7,437 nucleotides of DNA from Phycisphaerales bacterium (GTDB lineage Bacteria > Planctomycetota > Phycisphaerae > Phycisphaerales > UBA1924), in contig JAJDDL010000338.1 in the NCBI GenBank assembly GCA_029260335.1, positions 1 through 7,437 on the forward strand, written 5' to 3'. The notes below the pieces were generated by a model that saw nothing but the letters and a program-made list of their open reading frames with translations, was not told the origin of the DNA and ran no database searches. Position numbers and translations under genes: made by a program. Numbering within the stretch: position 1 is the first letter of the stretch; each line of letters begins with the position of its first letter. Of the stretch, positions 1 to 7,219 are shown in pieces.

Positions 1-879
1 GCCGAAGATCCGGCGATCTCCAGCGGCGAGCAACTCATCGCCAACGCGCATGCCCGCTCGCTCGGCCGGGCTGTTGTTCGCAACACTCGTCACGAGCATG
101 CCGTGATCTCGATCCAACTCGATTCCAACATTCTCTGGCAACGGCCAGACCGCGAGGTCGGCTTCGTTGTCAAATCGGCCCGCGTCGATCGCCGGCTGGC
201 GCAGGACCTCTACCACCTGATGGCAATGGAGGCAGTCTGGCGACATCTCGGGTGACTTCGATGCCCAGGAACGATAGCCAGGAGCGTCCGCCGGGTGGGC
301 GGCGAGCGCCTGCGGGCTCGGGGCCCGGCCATCGATATTCCAGGCAGGCCGACGTGGGTCGTAGTGGTGACCGAGCACGCGACGCATCGTGTTCACGAGC
401 GAGGCTTCGCTTATGCGAGTCGAGTCCGACACATGGTCCTTGCCCCCGAACACGCCGTAGACGCGTTTCTCTGGAGACATGAAGTACCCCCACCAAGACA
501 GATCGAAGTCCTGGAATCCCTGGGCGGGGAAGATCGACAGATCCATCTGGTTTGCATCCGTCAGCCGGACGGTGATGAACTGACGAAGTAAAGGCGTGAG
601 CGATTCGCTGCCTTCGAGCACGTTTGCATCAAAGTCGGCGCATTGGGTGCAGGGCAGGCACCGAAAGGTGATGAACAGGGGACGACGCGTCGAAACCGAT
701 TCGGCAAAGGCGGCGTCCAAGTCCGTGCGCCATGTGAGATTTTCGAGCGGTTCGGGCAGCGTGACATCGCGTAGCGTGGCCACCTCGTTCCAAACATCGT
801 TGGCTTGGAAGAATGGAGATGAAAGGCCCAAGACCGCGAAGACGGCCAAGGCCACAACGGCAGCAAGAGTCGCTTTCAT
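1..879 (-). CDS. Exported thioredoxin-like / CxxCH / PDZ protein, 3' end beyond window
   Basis: The frame is open for 293 codons from ATG at 877-879 to the left edge, so the C-terminus is missing. Residues 4-19 form a hydrophobic signal peptide or anchor, with possible cleavage near residue 26. Residues 50-170 look thioredoxin-like, with a strand reading RRPLFITFRC and a CLPCTQC cluster (Cys74, 77, 80). Residues 216-220 are CLHCH, a c-type haem attachment motif. Residues 250-293 match the start of a PDZ domain (GMLVTSVANNSPAERAGM, then VGDELL). Planctomycetes have Trx/PDZ proteins of this type, and I recall selenocysteine-containing relatives; this copy uses cysteine throughout, with no in-frame TGA. 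The likely place is the periplasm, with a role in thiol redox chemistry or electron transfer; the exact function is unknown. The gene lies 123 bases downstream of the ABC exporter on the same strand. A well-placed AAAGGA supports the start. Confidence 0.85.
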   Translation of the reverse strand, partial: MKATLAAVVALAVFAVLGLSSPFFQANDVWNEVATLRDVTLPEPLENLTWRTDLDAAFAESVSTRRPLFITFRCLPCTQCADFDANVLEGSESLTPLLRQFITVRLTDANQMDLSIFPAQGFQDFDLSWWGYFMSPEKRVYGVFGGKDHVSDSTRISEASLVNTMRRVLGHHYDPRRPAWNIDGRAPSPQALAAHPADAPGYRSWASKSPEMSPDCLHCHQVVEVLRQPAIDAGRFDNEADLAVWPLPENVGIELDRDHGMLVTSVANNSPAERAGMRVGDELLAAGDRRIFG

Positions 880-884
880 GCCCA

Positions 885-890
885 TCCTTT
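885..890 (-). promoter_or_regulatory. Ribosome binding site of the Trx/PDZ gene
   Basis: On the minus strand this reads AAAGGA, five bases before the ATG at 879. It is the clearest Shine-Dalgarno-like site in the window together with that of the isomerase gene, and it fixes the start just before the signal peptide. Confidence 0.55.
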
Positions 891-911
891 CGGATTACCC
901 CAATGCTGAGC

Positions 912-940
912 AATCTATTCGAGATGGAACTCGCGTGCAA
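912..940 (-). promoter_or_regulatory. Weak candidate sigma-70-type promoter for the Trx/PDZ gene
   Basis: On the minus strand TTGCAC (935-940) and TAGATT (912-917) are separated by 17 bases and would start transcription near 905, about 25 bases before the ATG. The match is only partial (3 of 6 and 4 of 6 to consensus), so this is a guess from spacing. If real, it lets the Trx/PDZ gene be expressed separately from the ABC exporter upstream. Confidence 0.22.
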
Positions 941-1002
941 CATCTTGCAGGACGCTCGGGCGAGTTGGGGGCAGACTCGCGAAGGGATCGGGCTGCTTTG
1001 TG

Positions 1003-3174
1003 CTAGCTCGGCGGCTTCCAGTCGGTCTCGGGGTCTATCTCGAGCGTGCGGGCGCTGCGTTCGATGCACTCGCGACAGGCGACGATGGTGTCGTCAATCG
1101 GGCTCAGCCAGTGTTCGATCTGGTTGGTCTGCAAGCACAGCGCACAGCCGACGCCATCGCGCGGGCCGGTGCCGCCGCCGGCAAGAACAATCTCACTGAA
1201 CGCGACGCTCAGACAGGGAGCGCATATCAGGCTTCCTTTGTGGCCTTCGACCATGGGCCGGTCCTCAGACCAGACTCTTCGGCAGAAGTCGCACTTGAAG
1301 AACTCGTTTCCATCGGCGTCGTTGTCGTGCATACAGGCTTTCGCTTTGGTGGGGACGAGCTGGCGATTGGCGATAAGGCGATAGGTCTCGCAGCGGTCGA
1401 GCAGTTCCTCGTGCGAGCCCTGATCGACCACACGTCCCTCATCCATGACCACGATCCGATCGGCGCTAAGCACGGTGCTGAGTCGGTGGGCGACGATGAG
1501 ACACGTCCTGCCGCGGGTGAACTCCAGGATAGCTTGGCCGATCTTGGCCTCGCTGTCGGCGTCGATCATGCTTGTGGCTTCATCGAGAATGAGGATCGCC
1601 GGGTTGCGAAGGACCGCACGGGCGATGGCGACGCGTTGGCGCTGGCCTCCCGAGAGCGTGGAACCGCGTTCGCCCACGACCTCGTTGTAGCCGTCCGGGC
1701 GTTGCTCGATGAACTCATCGGCGCGGGCCTGACGGGCGGCGTCCTTGATCTGATCGAGGCTGACGTCGGACATGCCGTAGGCGATGTTCTCGCGAAGCGA
1801 AGCGCGGAAGATGACCGTCTCTTGTGTCACGACGCCGATCTGATCGCGAAGGGACTTCGCCGAGATCTCGCGGATGTCGTGGTCGTCGATTTTGACGGTA
1901 CCTGCGTCGGCATCAAACAATCGAGGCACGAGCGAAAGGAGCGTGGTCTTGCCCGATCCGTTCGGTCCGACGATGGCAATCGTCTGGCCGTGATCGACTT
2001 GGAGGCTGACCTCGCGCAGTGCCGGTTCTTCTGCGCCGGGATATGTGAACGTGACGTCGTTGAGCGTGATGGACTTGGTATGGCGCGCGAGTTCTGGGAG
2101 CTTCTCGTCAAGACCCGGCTCGGGATCTGCTTCGAGGATTTCAGTGATACGGGTTGCCGCCGCGCCGGCTTCGCTAATCTGGTGGATCATGCCCGTGAGA
2201 GGCTTGAGGCTCGCCGCGGCGAGTCCCAACCCCCCGAGCGTCATAATGAAGTCGGTGGGATCAAGATCGCCATCGAGAATGACCCCGCTCGCGACGATGA
2301 CAATCGCGCCAAGGGCGAGTAGCGCAAGGGCCTCGTTGAGCGGGCTTGAGAGCGCGCGGTACGTCCGGGCCTTGACCATCTGGCGGATACTCTCGCTGTT
2401 GATACGGTCAAAGCGAGCGCTCTCGTGATCCTCTGTCGTGTGGACCTTGACCACACGCAGGGCCTGGAGCGCCTCGGTAGATGCGTCGTAGAGATCGGCC
2501 TGGCTCTCGAGCGCCTTGCGAGACGCTCGGCGGATCTTCCTGGAGATGATCCGGATAACCAGGTACAGCGCGGGGGCCGTCACACACGCAATGCTCGCCA
2601 TGCGCCAATCGAAGAGAAACGCGAGCACGAGCCCCACGAGCCCCTTGCCGATCTGTGCGATCGCCTTGGAAAGGAGCGACGTAAGACCAACCGCAAGGAC
2701 AGTGGTGTCGTTGACCATGCGGCTGATCGCGTCGGTAACACCTCGGGTGACCAGCACAGAGAGCGGCAGTCGGATGACTCTCGCAAAAGTCTCGGCGCGG
2801 ATCTCTCGGATGGTGCTGTGCACAACCCGGATGCTCAGGAACTGGTGGGTGAAGCCGACGCCCTCGCCGATGAGCGTGAGAACCGCAAGGATGCTCACGA
2901 GCCAGATCACTGCCGTGTGCTGGCCATCGGGCAATGAGAGGATGAAGCCGTCAGAGAGCCTGACGAAGGAAAGAAAGTCGGGAACCTTCTCGTTGAATCG
3001 GAAGGCGATGTCGTGCAGATTCTGATTCTTTTCAAGGATGATCTTGACGATCTGGTAGATGCCAAGCAGGCTTGCCCCGAGCCCCAGTGCCGAGAGCGCA
3101 GCGCACGACAAAGCCAGGGCGACCTTAGCCCGTTGTCGAAGCATGCGTCTTGCGAACTGCCAGAAATCTCGCAT
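1003..3174 (-). CDS. ABC exporter half-transporter with C-terminal tandem ClpX-like zinc modules
   Basis: This 723-residue protein is an MsbA/LmrA-type fusion of membrane and ATPase domains that should work as a dimer in the inner membrane, exporting an unknown lipid, peptide or drug-like substrate. Residues 1-340 are the transmembrane domain, with about six helices (near 16-48, 88-108, 163-188, 192-210, 277-300, 308-330). The ATPase domain (368-605) is complete: Walker A GPNGSGKTT (403-411), Q-loop Gln451, signature LSGGQ (507-511), Walker B ILILDE (527-532), H-loop His563. Such exporters usually end near residue 600. Here about 105 residues follow with four CxxC pairs (628-631, 651-654, 677-680, 700-703), forming two modules with identical 23-residue spacing that resemble the ClpX zinc-binding domain. 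The start ATG lacks a good Shine-Dalgarno; Met11 is an alternative. The gene begins after the isomerase terminator, so it probably has its own promoter in 3175-3214, though I find no convincing one. Confidence 0.93.
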   Translation of the reverse strand: MRDFWQFARRMLRQRAKVALALSCAALSALGLGASLLGIYQIVKIILEKNQNLHDIAFRFNEKVPDFLSFVRLSDGFILSLPDGQHTAVIWLVSILAVLTLIGEGVGFTHQFLSIRVVHSTIREIRAETFARVIRLPLSVLVTRGVTDAISRMVNDTTVLAVGLTSLLSKAIAQIGKGLVGLVLAFLFDWRMASIACVTAPALYLVIRIISRKIRRASRKALESQADLYDASTEALQALRVVKVHTTEDHESARFDRINSESIRQMVKARTYRALSSPLNEALALLALGAIVIVASGVILDGDLDPTDFIMTLGGLGLAAASLKPLTGMIHQISEAGAAATRITEILEADPEPGLDEKLPELARHTKSITLNDVTFTYPGAEEPALREVSLQVDHGQTIAIVGPNGSGKTTLLSLVPRLFDADAGTVKIDDHDIREISAKSLRDQIGVVTQETVIFRASLRENIAYGMSDVSLDQIKDAARQARADEFIEQRPDGYNEVVGERGSTLSGGQRQRVAIARAVLRNPAILILDEATSMIDADSEAKIGQAILEFTRGRTCLIVAHRLSTVLSADRIVVMDEGRVVDQGSHEELLDRCETYRLIANRQLVPTKAKACMHDNDADGNEFFKCDFCRRVWSEDRPMVEGHKGSLICAPCLSVAFSEIVLAGGGTGPRDGVGCALCLQTNQIEHWLSPIDDTIVACRECIERSARTLEIDPETDWKPPS

Positions 3175-3214
3175 AGTGCGTCTTGAAACTCGGAGCGGAT
3201 CCTACGCGAGCGAA

Positions 3215-3249
3215 CACAAAGAAACCGGCCTCCCCAAGAGGGAGGCCGG
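3215..3249 (-). terminator. Intrinsic terminator after the isomerase gene
   Basis: A perfect 10-base-pair GC-rich stem (3225-3234 with 3240-3249) closes a five-base loop. Read on the minus strand it is followed by TTTCTTTG, a T-rich tract. It lies 27 bases past the isomerase stop codon at 3277. The plus-strand side lacks a T tract, so it should act in the minus direction only. It separates the isomerase transcript from the ABC exporter gene. Confidence 0.85.
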
Positions 3250-3276
3250 AAGAACGCTCAGGACCCCATTTGGGTA

Positions 3277-5550
3277 TTAGACGACGACGTTGTCGAAGAT
3301 CGAGTCGTCGAGGGGCAGGATCTCGCCATCGAGAGTTGGGATGAAGCTCAGGGCCTCTCCCCGCTCGCCGACGACCCGGCTGTCGGTACGGGTGAGTTGG
3401 GCGACCAGGTGGCGAGCGTCGAGGCCAAACTCCTCGAAGCCGCGGACGGTCACTCCCAGGATCTCGAAGTCCGGGTCGGACGCGGCCTTGTTGGCCACGG
3501 CTGTGAAATCGCTCAGATTGTGGTTGACGTTCGCGCGTGCCTCCAACGTCCGGCTCGCGACGGTGATACTCGTGCCGTCGCTGAAGTGGAACGACAGGTC
3601 GTAGGAAATGGTCTGATTGGCATACGGGTTGAAGATCGAGATGATCTCGGTGTTGCTGCCCGAGGTTGTGTTGGAGATCCGCGCGCCCGCGAAGTGGGCC
3701 ATGGTCGCGGCTCGGATCTGGACAGGCTCTGAGAGGATGTCCTCGATCAGGCCGGCGGGGCCGCTCGAGGAGTAGTCCAGTGACACGGGCGTGGTGGACG
3801 TGTAGCTGATGCTGAATGGCTCGTCGGCCGGAATGAGCGGGAAGACGGTTGCCAGATCGATTGTCGCGCGAGACTGTGCGGTCATGATGAACGGAACGGG
3901 CGTGGCACTGAAGGTATCTCCCGCGGCCGTGCGCGCGATGAGTTGGATGACCGCGGCGGTGTTGTTTGCGTTCAGCGCCGTGAGAATCCCGGCTCCCCCA
4001 GCGGGGATCCTCGCCGCGGGGAGCACGCCCTTCACGCGGCCCTGGAATGGCGTGCCGAGGTTCATCGCGGCTTGCCCATCGTCCACGGGCAGGCCCGTGT
4101 CAGTCTGGAACGTGCTGATAGCTGCTGCGATGTCTGAGGTCGCGGTCACGCGGACACCGACAAGTGTGCCCTCGGGCATGTCATCAAGCGCAGAAATCTC
4201 ATTGAGCGAGACGCCACCGCGTCTGTAGGCTTCGAGATTGAAGTTCTGGTTGAACGGCGTAAAGCCGTCGCCGATGAAGCTGACGGTAATCTCCGTCTCG
4301 GTGTCCGAGAGGTTCTGCCAGACAATGTACGTCTCATCGGTGGAGCCCACGGGCACGCTTGAGAAGTCCCAGGTCAGGCTCCGGTTGTCTGAGTCAGAGA
4401 AGTTGGCAAAGCCTTCGCTTGCAAAGCCGCCGTAGTCGAAGCGGGTCATCGTTGCGCTGACAGGGATGAGGCCGTCGTCGTCGGTCGTGCCTGTGCCCAC
4501 ACCCGCCGGCGCTGCGGAGGTGAAGACCTCGACGGCGTAGGGGTTGAACGCTCGCACGAGCGGAGTTGCGCCGTTGAGCCTGTCGTGCAGGGTGAGCGAC
4601 ATGCTGCTGGTGCCGTCCATCGTGCCGCTGAAGATCGTGCGGTCGCGCAGGCCGTCCTCGTAGCGGACGATCACCTGCACATCGACGGTGCCGGAGTTGG
4701 GATTGCTCAGTTCGAGGAAGTCGGCGGCTCGCTGGGAGCGGAAACCCTCGGGAATAGCAACAACCTGATTGAAGAAGAAGTCGCTGTCGGCGGGCTTGAC
4801 GATCTGGGCGTTGACGATCTCGATCTGGTCGCCGTCGTCGAAGGTGCCGTCGAACGAGGCGTTGACCGGAAGCTCACCCATCGCCGAGGTCTGGTCGGCT
4901 TCCATGCCGGTGTCCACGAGAGTCAGGAACCCATCGTCATCGAAGAACAGCGGGTTGCCAAAGCGATCGACCGTCGGATCTTCGAACGCCGGGTCGCTTC
5001 TCACATCTTCAACGCTCTGGCTTGAGATACTGAGCACCGCGTTCCATGAGGTGTTGGTGATCACTCGACCGAAGACCGTAAAATCCTGCCCGTCAAGGTT
5101 GCTGCTGTTGTCGCCCAGGTTGAAGAAGAACTGGCTCGTGGCGCTATCGGGATCGGCCCGCTTGGCCATCGCAACCGTTCGTTCCACATTCGAGCGGGCG
5201 AACTCGGTGGCTAGCCCGCCCAGGTCCTCATCGAACACGGCCTGGAAGCCGATGTCGGCATCGAACGCAAAGCCACCCCCCTGGAGCACAAAGCCCGAGA
5301 CGCTCCGATGGAAGAGGCTCTCGCTGTACTGGCCGAGCTCGGTGTATTGGATGAAGTTCTCGACCGTGACCGGCGCATCATCCTGGAAGAGCTCGATATA
5401 GATGTCCCCGAAATCCGTCTCGAGCACCACCACGGGGTTGGTGCTGGTTTCGAGATCCGAGAGGTCCGGCAGCCCATCAACGGCTGAGAGCACGATTCTG
5501 GGCTCCAGAGTCTCCAGAACGGGGGTCGATGGGCGAACGATCGATGCCAT
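3277..5550 (-). CDS. LEPR-XLL-motif cyclophilin-type peptidyl-prolyl isomerase with repeated beta-rich C-terminus
   Basis: The 757-residue protein opens with LEPRIVLS at residues 15-22, a LEPR-XLL-type motif seen near the N-terminus of large, presumably surface or exported proteins of planctomycetes. Residues 38-252 are a cyclophilin domain: FHRSVSGFVLQGGG holds the catalytic Arg82 with Phe87 and Gln90, followed by TVAMAK, SQFFFNLGD (139-147) and LDGQDFTVFGRV. The active site therefore looks intact, and the protein should speed cis-trans isomerisation of prolyl bonds, probably outside the cytoplasm. Residues 275-730 are acidic, beta-rich and contain four diverged units, each starting with an Asn in a strand such as LELSNPNSG (283), VWQNLSD (413), TALNANN (528) and SIFNPYANQ (641). 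There is no LPXTG, no C-terminal membrane helix and no classical Sec signal. GGAG eight bases upstream supports the start. A terminator follows the stop, so the gene is probably monocistronic. Confidence 0.93.
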   Translation of the reverse strand: MASIVRPSTPVLETLEPRIVLSAVDGLPDLSDLETSTNPVVVLETDFGDIYIELFQDDAPVTVENFIQYTELGQYSESLFHRSVSGFVLQGGGFAFDADIGFQAVFDEDLGGLATEFARSNVERTVAMAKRADPDSATSQFFFNLGDNSSNLDGQDFTVFGRVITNTSWNAVLSISSQSVEDVRSDPAFEDPTVDRFGNPLFFDDDGFLTLVDTGMEADQTSAMGELPVNASFDGTFDDGDQIEIVNAQIVKPADSDFFFNQVVAIPEGFRSQRAADFLELSNPNSGTVDVQVIVRYEDGLRDRTIFSGTMDGTSSMSLTLHDRLNGATPLVRAFNPYAVEVFTSAAPAGVGTGTTDDDGLIPVSATMTRFDYGGFASEGFANFSDSDNRSLTWDFSSVPVGSTDETYIVWQNLSDTETEITVSFIGDGFTPFNQNFNLEAYRRGGVSLNEISALDDMPEGTLVGVRVTATSDIAAAISTFQTDTGLPVDDGQAAMNLGTPFQGRVKGVLPAARIPAGGAGILTALNANNTAAVIQLIARTAAGDTFSATPVPFIMTAQSRATIDLATVFPLIPADEPFSISYTSTTPVSLDYSSSGPAGLIEDILSEPVQIRAATMAHFAGARISNTTSGSNTEIISIFNPYANQTISYDLSFHFSDGTSITVASRTLEARANVNHNLSDFTAVANKAASDPDFEILGVTVRGFEEFGLDARHLVAQLTRTDSRVVGERGEALSFIPTLDGEILPLDDSIFDNVVV

Positions 5551-5728
5551 TGTTCACACTCCACTACTGCACTTTGGTTTGCGGGATCGGCGCCCTGCCG
5601 AGGGGTCTTGATCCGCTTGGATCGGCCCTTGCCCGCCTTCGAGGCGGCTGGCGCCGCCCCCTCCATCCGCTGGCCAAGTCTAGGCCTCGCGCCCCCTGCC
5701 CGCGTTTGTCGGTGTACCATCGTCTCCC
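5551..5728. other. Divergent intergenic region between isomerase and glycosyltransferase genes
   Basis: This 178-base gap must hold the promoters of both flanking genes. I see no convincing -35/-10 pair for either. TACCAT at 5715-5720 fits the loose TAnnnT form of a -10 box and ends eight bases before the GTG start at 5729, so a leaderless glycosyltransferase transcript is possible. A small inverted repeat (6-base stem, 5633-5638 with 5642-5647) lies in the middle, and GATCC/GGATC arms lie at about 5610-5623. Neither has a clear role. Confidence 0.4.
5559..5562 (-). promoter_or_regulatory. Ribosome binding site of the isomerase gene
   Basis: The minus strand reads GGAG, eight bases before the ATG at 5550. 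It supports that start, which puts the LEPR motif 15 residues from the N-terminus, the usual kind of position for it. Confidence 0.5.
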
Positions 5729-7219
5729 GTGACCCGAACGGACTCAGGCACCCAACTCTCGCGACCCGTCCCGGTCGATGCTCCGCCGGTGGAAAGCCGT
5801 CGCGTGACTATCGTCACGCCCTGCTTCAACGCCACGGAAGATCTCCGCACTCTATACGCAGATCTGGAGGGCCTGGATCTGAGTTTGGACGGTGGATCTC
5901 GGATTGAAGCCAATCTCATCGTCATCGATAACGCGTCGACCGACCCGATAAGTCAGATCCCACCCCCACGCGGGTGGGATGTTGAGGTCGTGAGGCTCAA
6001 GACAAACACCGGCGGCAGCGGTGGGTACAACGCGGGGATGGCCTCTGCACTCAAGCGAGGGCAGGAATCTGGGGAGCCCCCAGAGTTTCTCTGGCTGCTC
6101 GATAGCGATGCCAGACCCAACGCTTCGACCCTCAGGGCCCTTATCGAAGCGATCGATACCGACCCCTCGTTTGTCATCATGGGCTCGGCGATCGCTCGCC
6201 CGACCGATGGCGTCGTGTTCGAGATCGGCGGCAAACTGGATCGGATCGGCCAATTCGGGCCTTGCTATGGCGAGAAGGAGCCAGCGCCGGCCGAGGTGGT
6301 GGAGGTCGGGTACGCCGCGGCGTGCAGCGCGCTGGTCCGGGCCGAACTGGTCGAGCGTGTTGGGCTCTTTCCCGAGGTCTTCTTGAACTCCGACGATATC
6401 GAGTGGTCGTTCCGCCTCGCTCAGGAAGCGGGCGGCAAGGTGGGCGCGACTACACGATCGGTCGTCCGACATCCGCAGATGAAGGCGGGGCTGACTCGGC
6501 CGCGCTACGTCATCGCGAGAAATGCGTTCGGCCCCATCGATGCGCTGGGCCTGGGGGCACGCGTGCGGTTTCTCAGAGCCCTGCGCGAGCTGCCTCGAGC
6601 CCTCGCACAGATCATGATTGGGCGCGCGGATCTGGCCGAGTTGCATCTGCGCGGCCTCGAAGACGCCGCCGCGAACAAACTCACTGGCGCCGGGGCGATG
6701 TTCGAGCTTCCCGTCGAGCCATTCAAACCCATGGCACAGGCGCGGGAGGCGCTCGAGCCGTACGCGACTGCCCTTCGATCCAAGCGAGTCTGGGTCCATC
6801 CCAACCTCAAGCTCTCGGAAGAAAACGCGTCGGCTCTGGAAGCGGCGATGGAAGACGCGGGCGCAGAGCACGAGCCGATCGTGCGCGGTGCGTATCCGCT
6901 TGCTTGGGAGCCTTTCGGTTCAGGGGTGTTGGGCGGACTCTGGCGATTGGTGCGTGGACCGAGATATGCCGCGGCGATCATCCCGGTGCGCGGCAGGCCC
7001 GATGGCTGGTGTCGAGGACGCGTCCAGATCCAGGTCACGCCCGACAGCTTGATCGTGACGAGGTGTGATCGGCTGAGCATGATCGCGGGGGCCTTGCGCT
7101 GTTCGGTTCGCGGCGTGCGTGTTGCGATTCGCCTTGCACTTCGCAAGCCCGCGAAGTCCGCGGCCGAGCGTCTGCCCAATGCCCAGGACTATCCGATCGA
7201 TCGAGAGCCCGCGGCGTGA
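5729..7219 (+). CDS. Family 2 glycosyltransferase, GlfT2-like
   Basis: The 496-residue protein has a GT-A fold catalytic domain at residues 26-265: VTIVTPCFNATEDL at the first strand, VIDNASTD (65-72) for nucleotide-sugar binding, NTGGSGGYNAGM (93-104), the metal-binding DSD in WLLDSDARP (125-127), and FLNSDDIEWSFR (218-229) containing the likely catalytic base. The pattern resembles galactofuranosyl- and rhamnosyl-transferases of the GlfT2/WbbL kind, which add a sugar from a nucleotide donor to a growing polysaccharide in the cytoplasm; donor and acceptor cannot be read from sequence. Residues 330-496 form an extra C-terminal region I do not recognise, with a basic stretch at 458-482. The GTG at 5729 is the only ATG, GTG or TTG in frame after a stop at 5681. 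No Shine-Dalgarno is visible. The stop overlaps the start of the next glycosyltransferase, implying an operon. Confidence 0.9.
   Translation: MTRTDSGTQLSRPVPVDAPPVESRRVTIVTPCFNATEDLRTLYADLEGLDLSLDGGSRIEANLIVIDNASTDPISQIPPPRGWDVEVVRLKTNTGGSGGYNAGMASALKRGQESGEPPEFLWLLDSDARPNASTLRALIEAIDTDPSFVIMGSAIARPTDGVVFEIGGKLDRIGQFGPCYGEKEPAPAEVVEVGYAAACSALVRAELVERVGLFPEVFLNSDDIEWSFRLAQEAGGKVGATTRSVVRHPQMKAGLTRPRYVIARNAFGPIDALGLGARVRFLRALRELPRALAQIMIGRADLAELHLRGLEDAAANKLTGAGAMFELPVEPFKPMAQAREALEPYATALRSKRVWVHPNLKLSEENASALEAAMEDAGAEHEPIVRGAYPLAWEPFGSGVLGGLWRLVRGPRYAAAIIPVRGRPDGWCRGRVQIQVTPDSLIVTRCDRLSMIAGALRCSVRGVRVAIRLALRKPAKSAAERLPNAQDYPIDREPAA

Noticed and set aside
960..980. Inverted repeat GCGAGT/ACTCGC after the ABC exporter stop
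   Set aside because: A six-base stem with a nine-base loop and no T tract on the minus side is too weak to call a terminator.
596..1069. Overlapping open frames on both strands around the Trx/PDZ gene start
   Set aside because: The minus-strand frame from 879 shows signal peptide, CxxC motifs, CxxCH and PDZ in one uninterrupted reading frame, so the others are shadows.
1003..1350. Suspected frameshift or gene fusion creating the zinc tail of the ABC exporter
   Set aside because: The frame is continuous, the tail encodes two regular four-cysteine modules with equal spacing, and no separate start with a ribosome binding site is seen. I treat it as a real part of the protein.
1000..2322. 440-codon plus-strand open frame
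   Set aside because: It lies wholly antisense to the ABC exporter, whose Walker A, signature, Walker B and H-loop motifs are unmistakable. The plus-strand translation has no recognisable motif; such shadows are common in GC-rich genes.
4769..5401. 210-codon plus-strand open frame
   Set aside because: It is antisense to the cyclophilin domain; Ser/Lys/Pro-rich shadow with no motif.
5633..5647. Small inverted repeat in the divergent intergenic region
   Set aside because: A six-base GC stem is expected by chance in such GC-rich DNA; nothing ties it to an operator or attenuator.
5852..6871. 339-codon minus-strand open frame
   Set aside because: It is antisense to the glycosyltransferase, whose catalytic motifs fix the plus-strand frame. 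The translation is low-quality, rich in Arg, Pro and His, without domain motifs.
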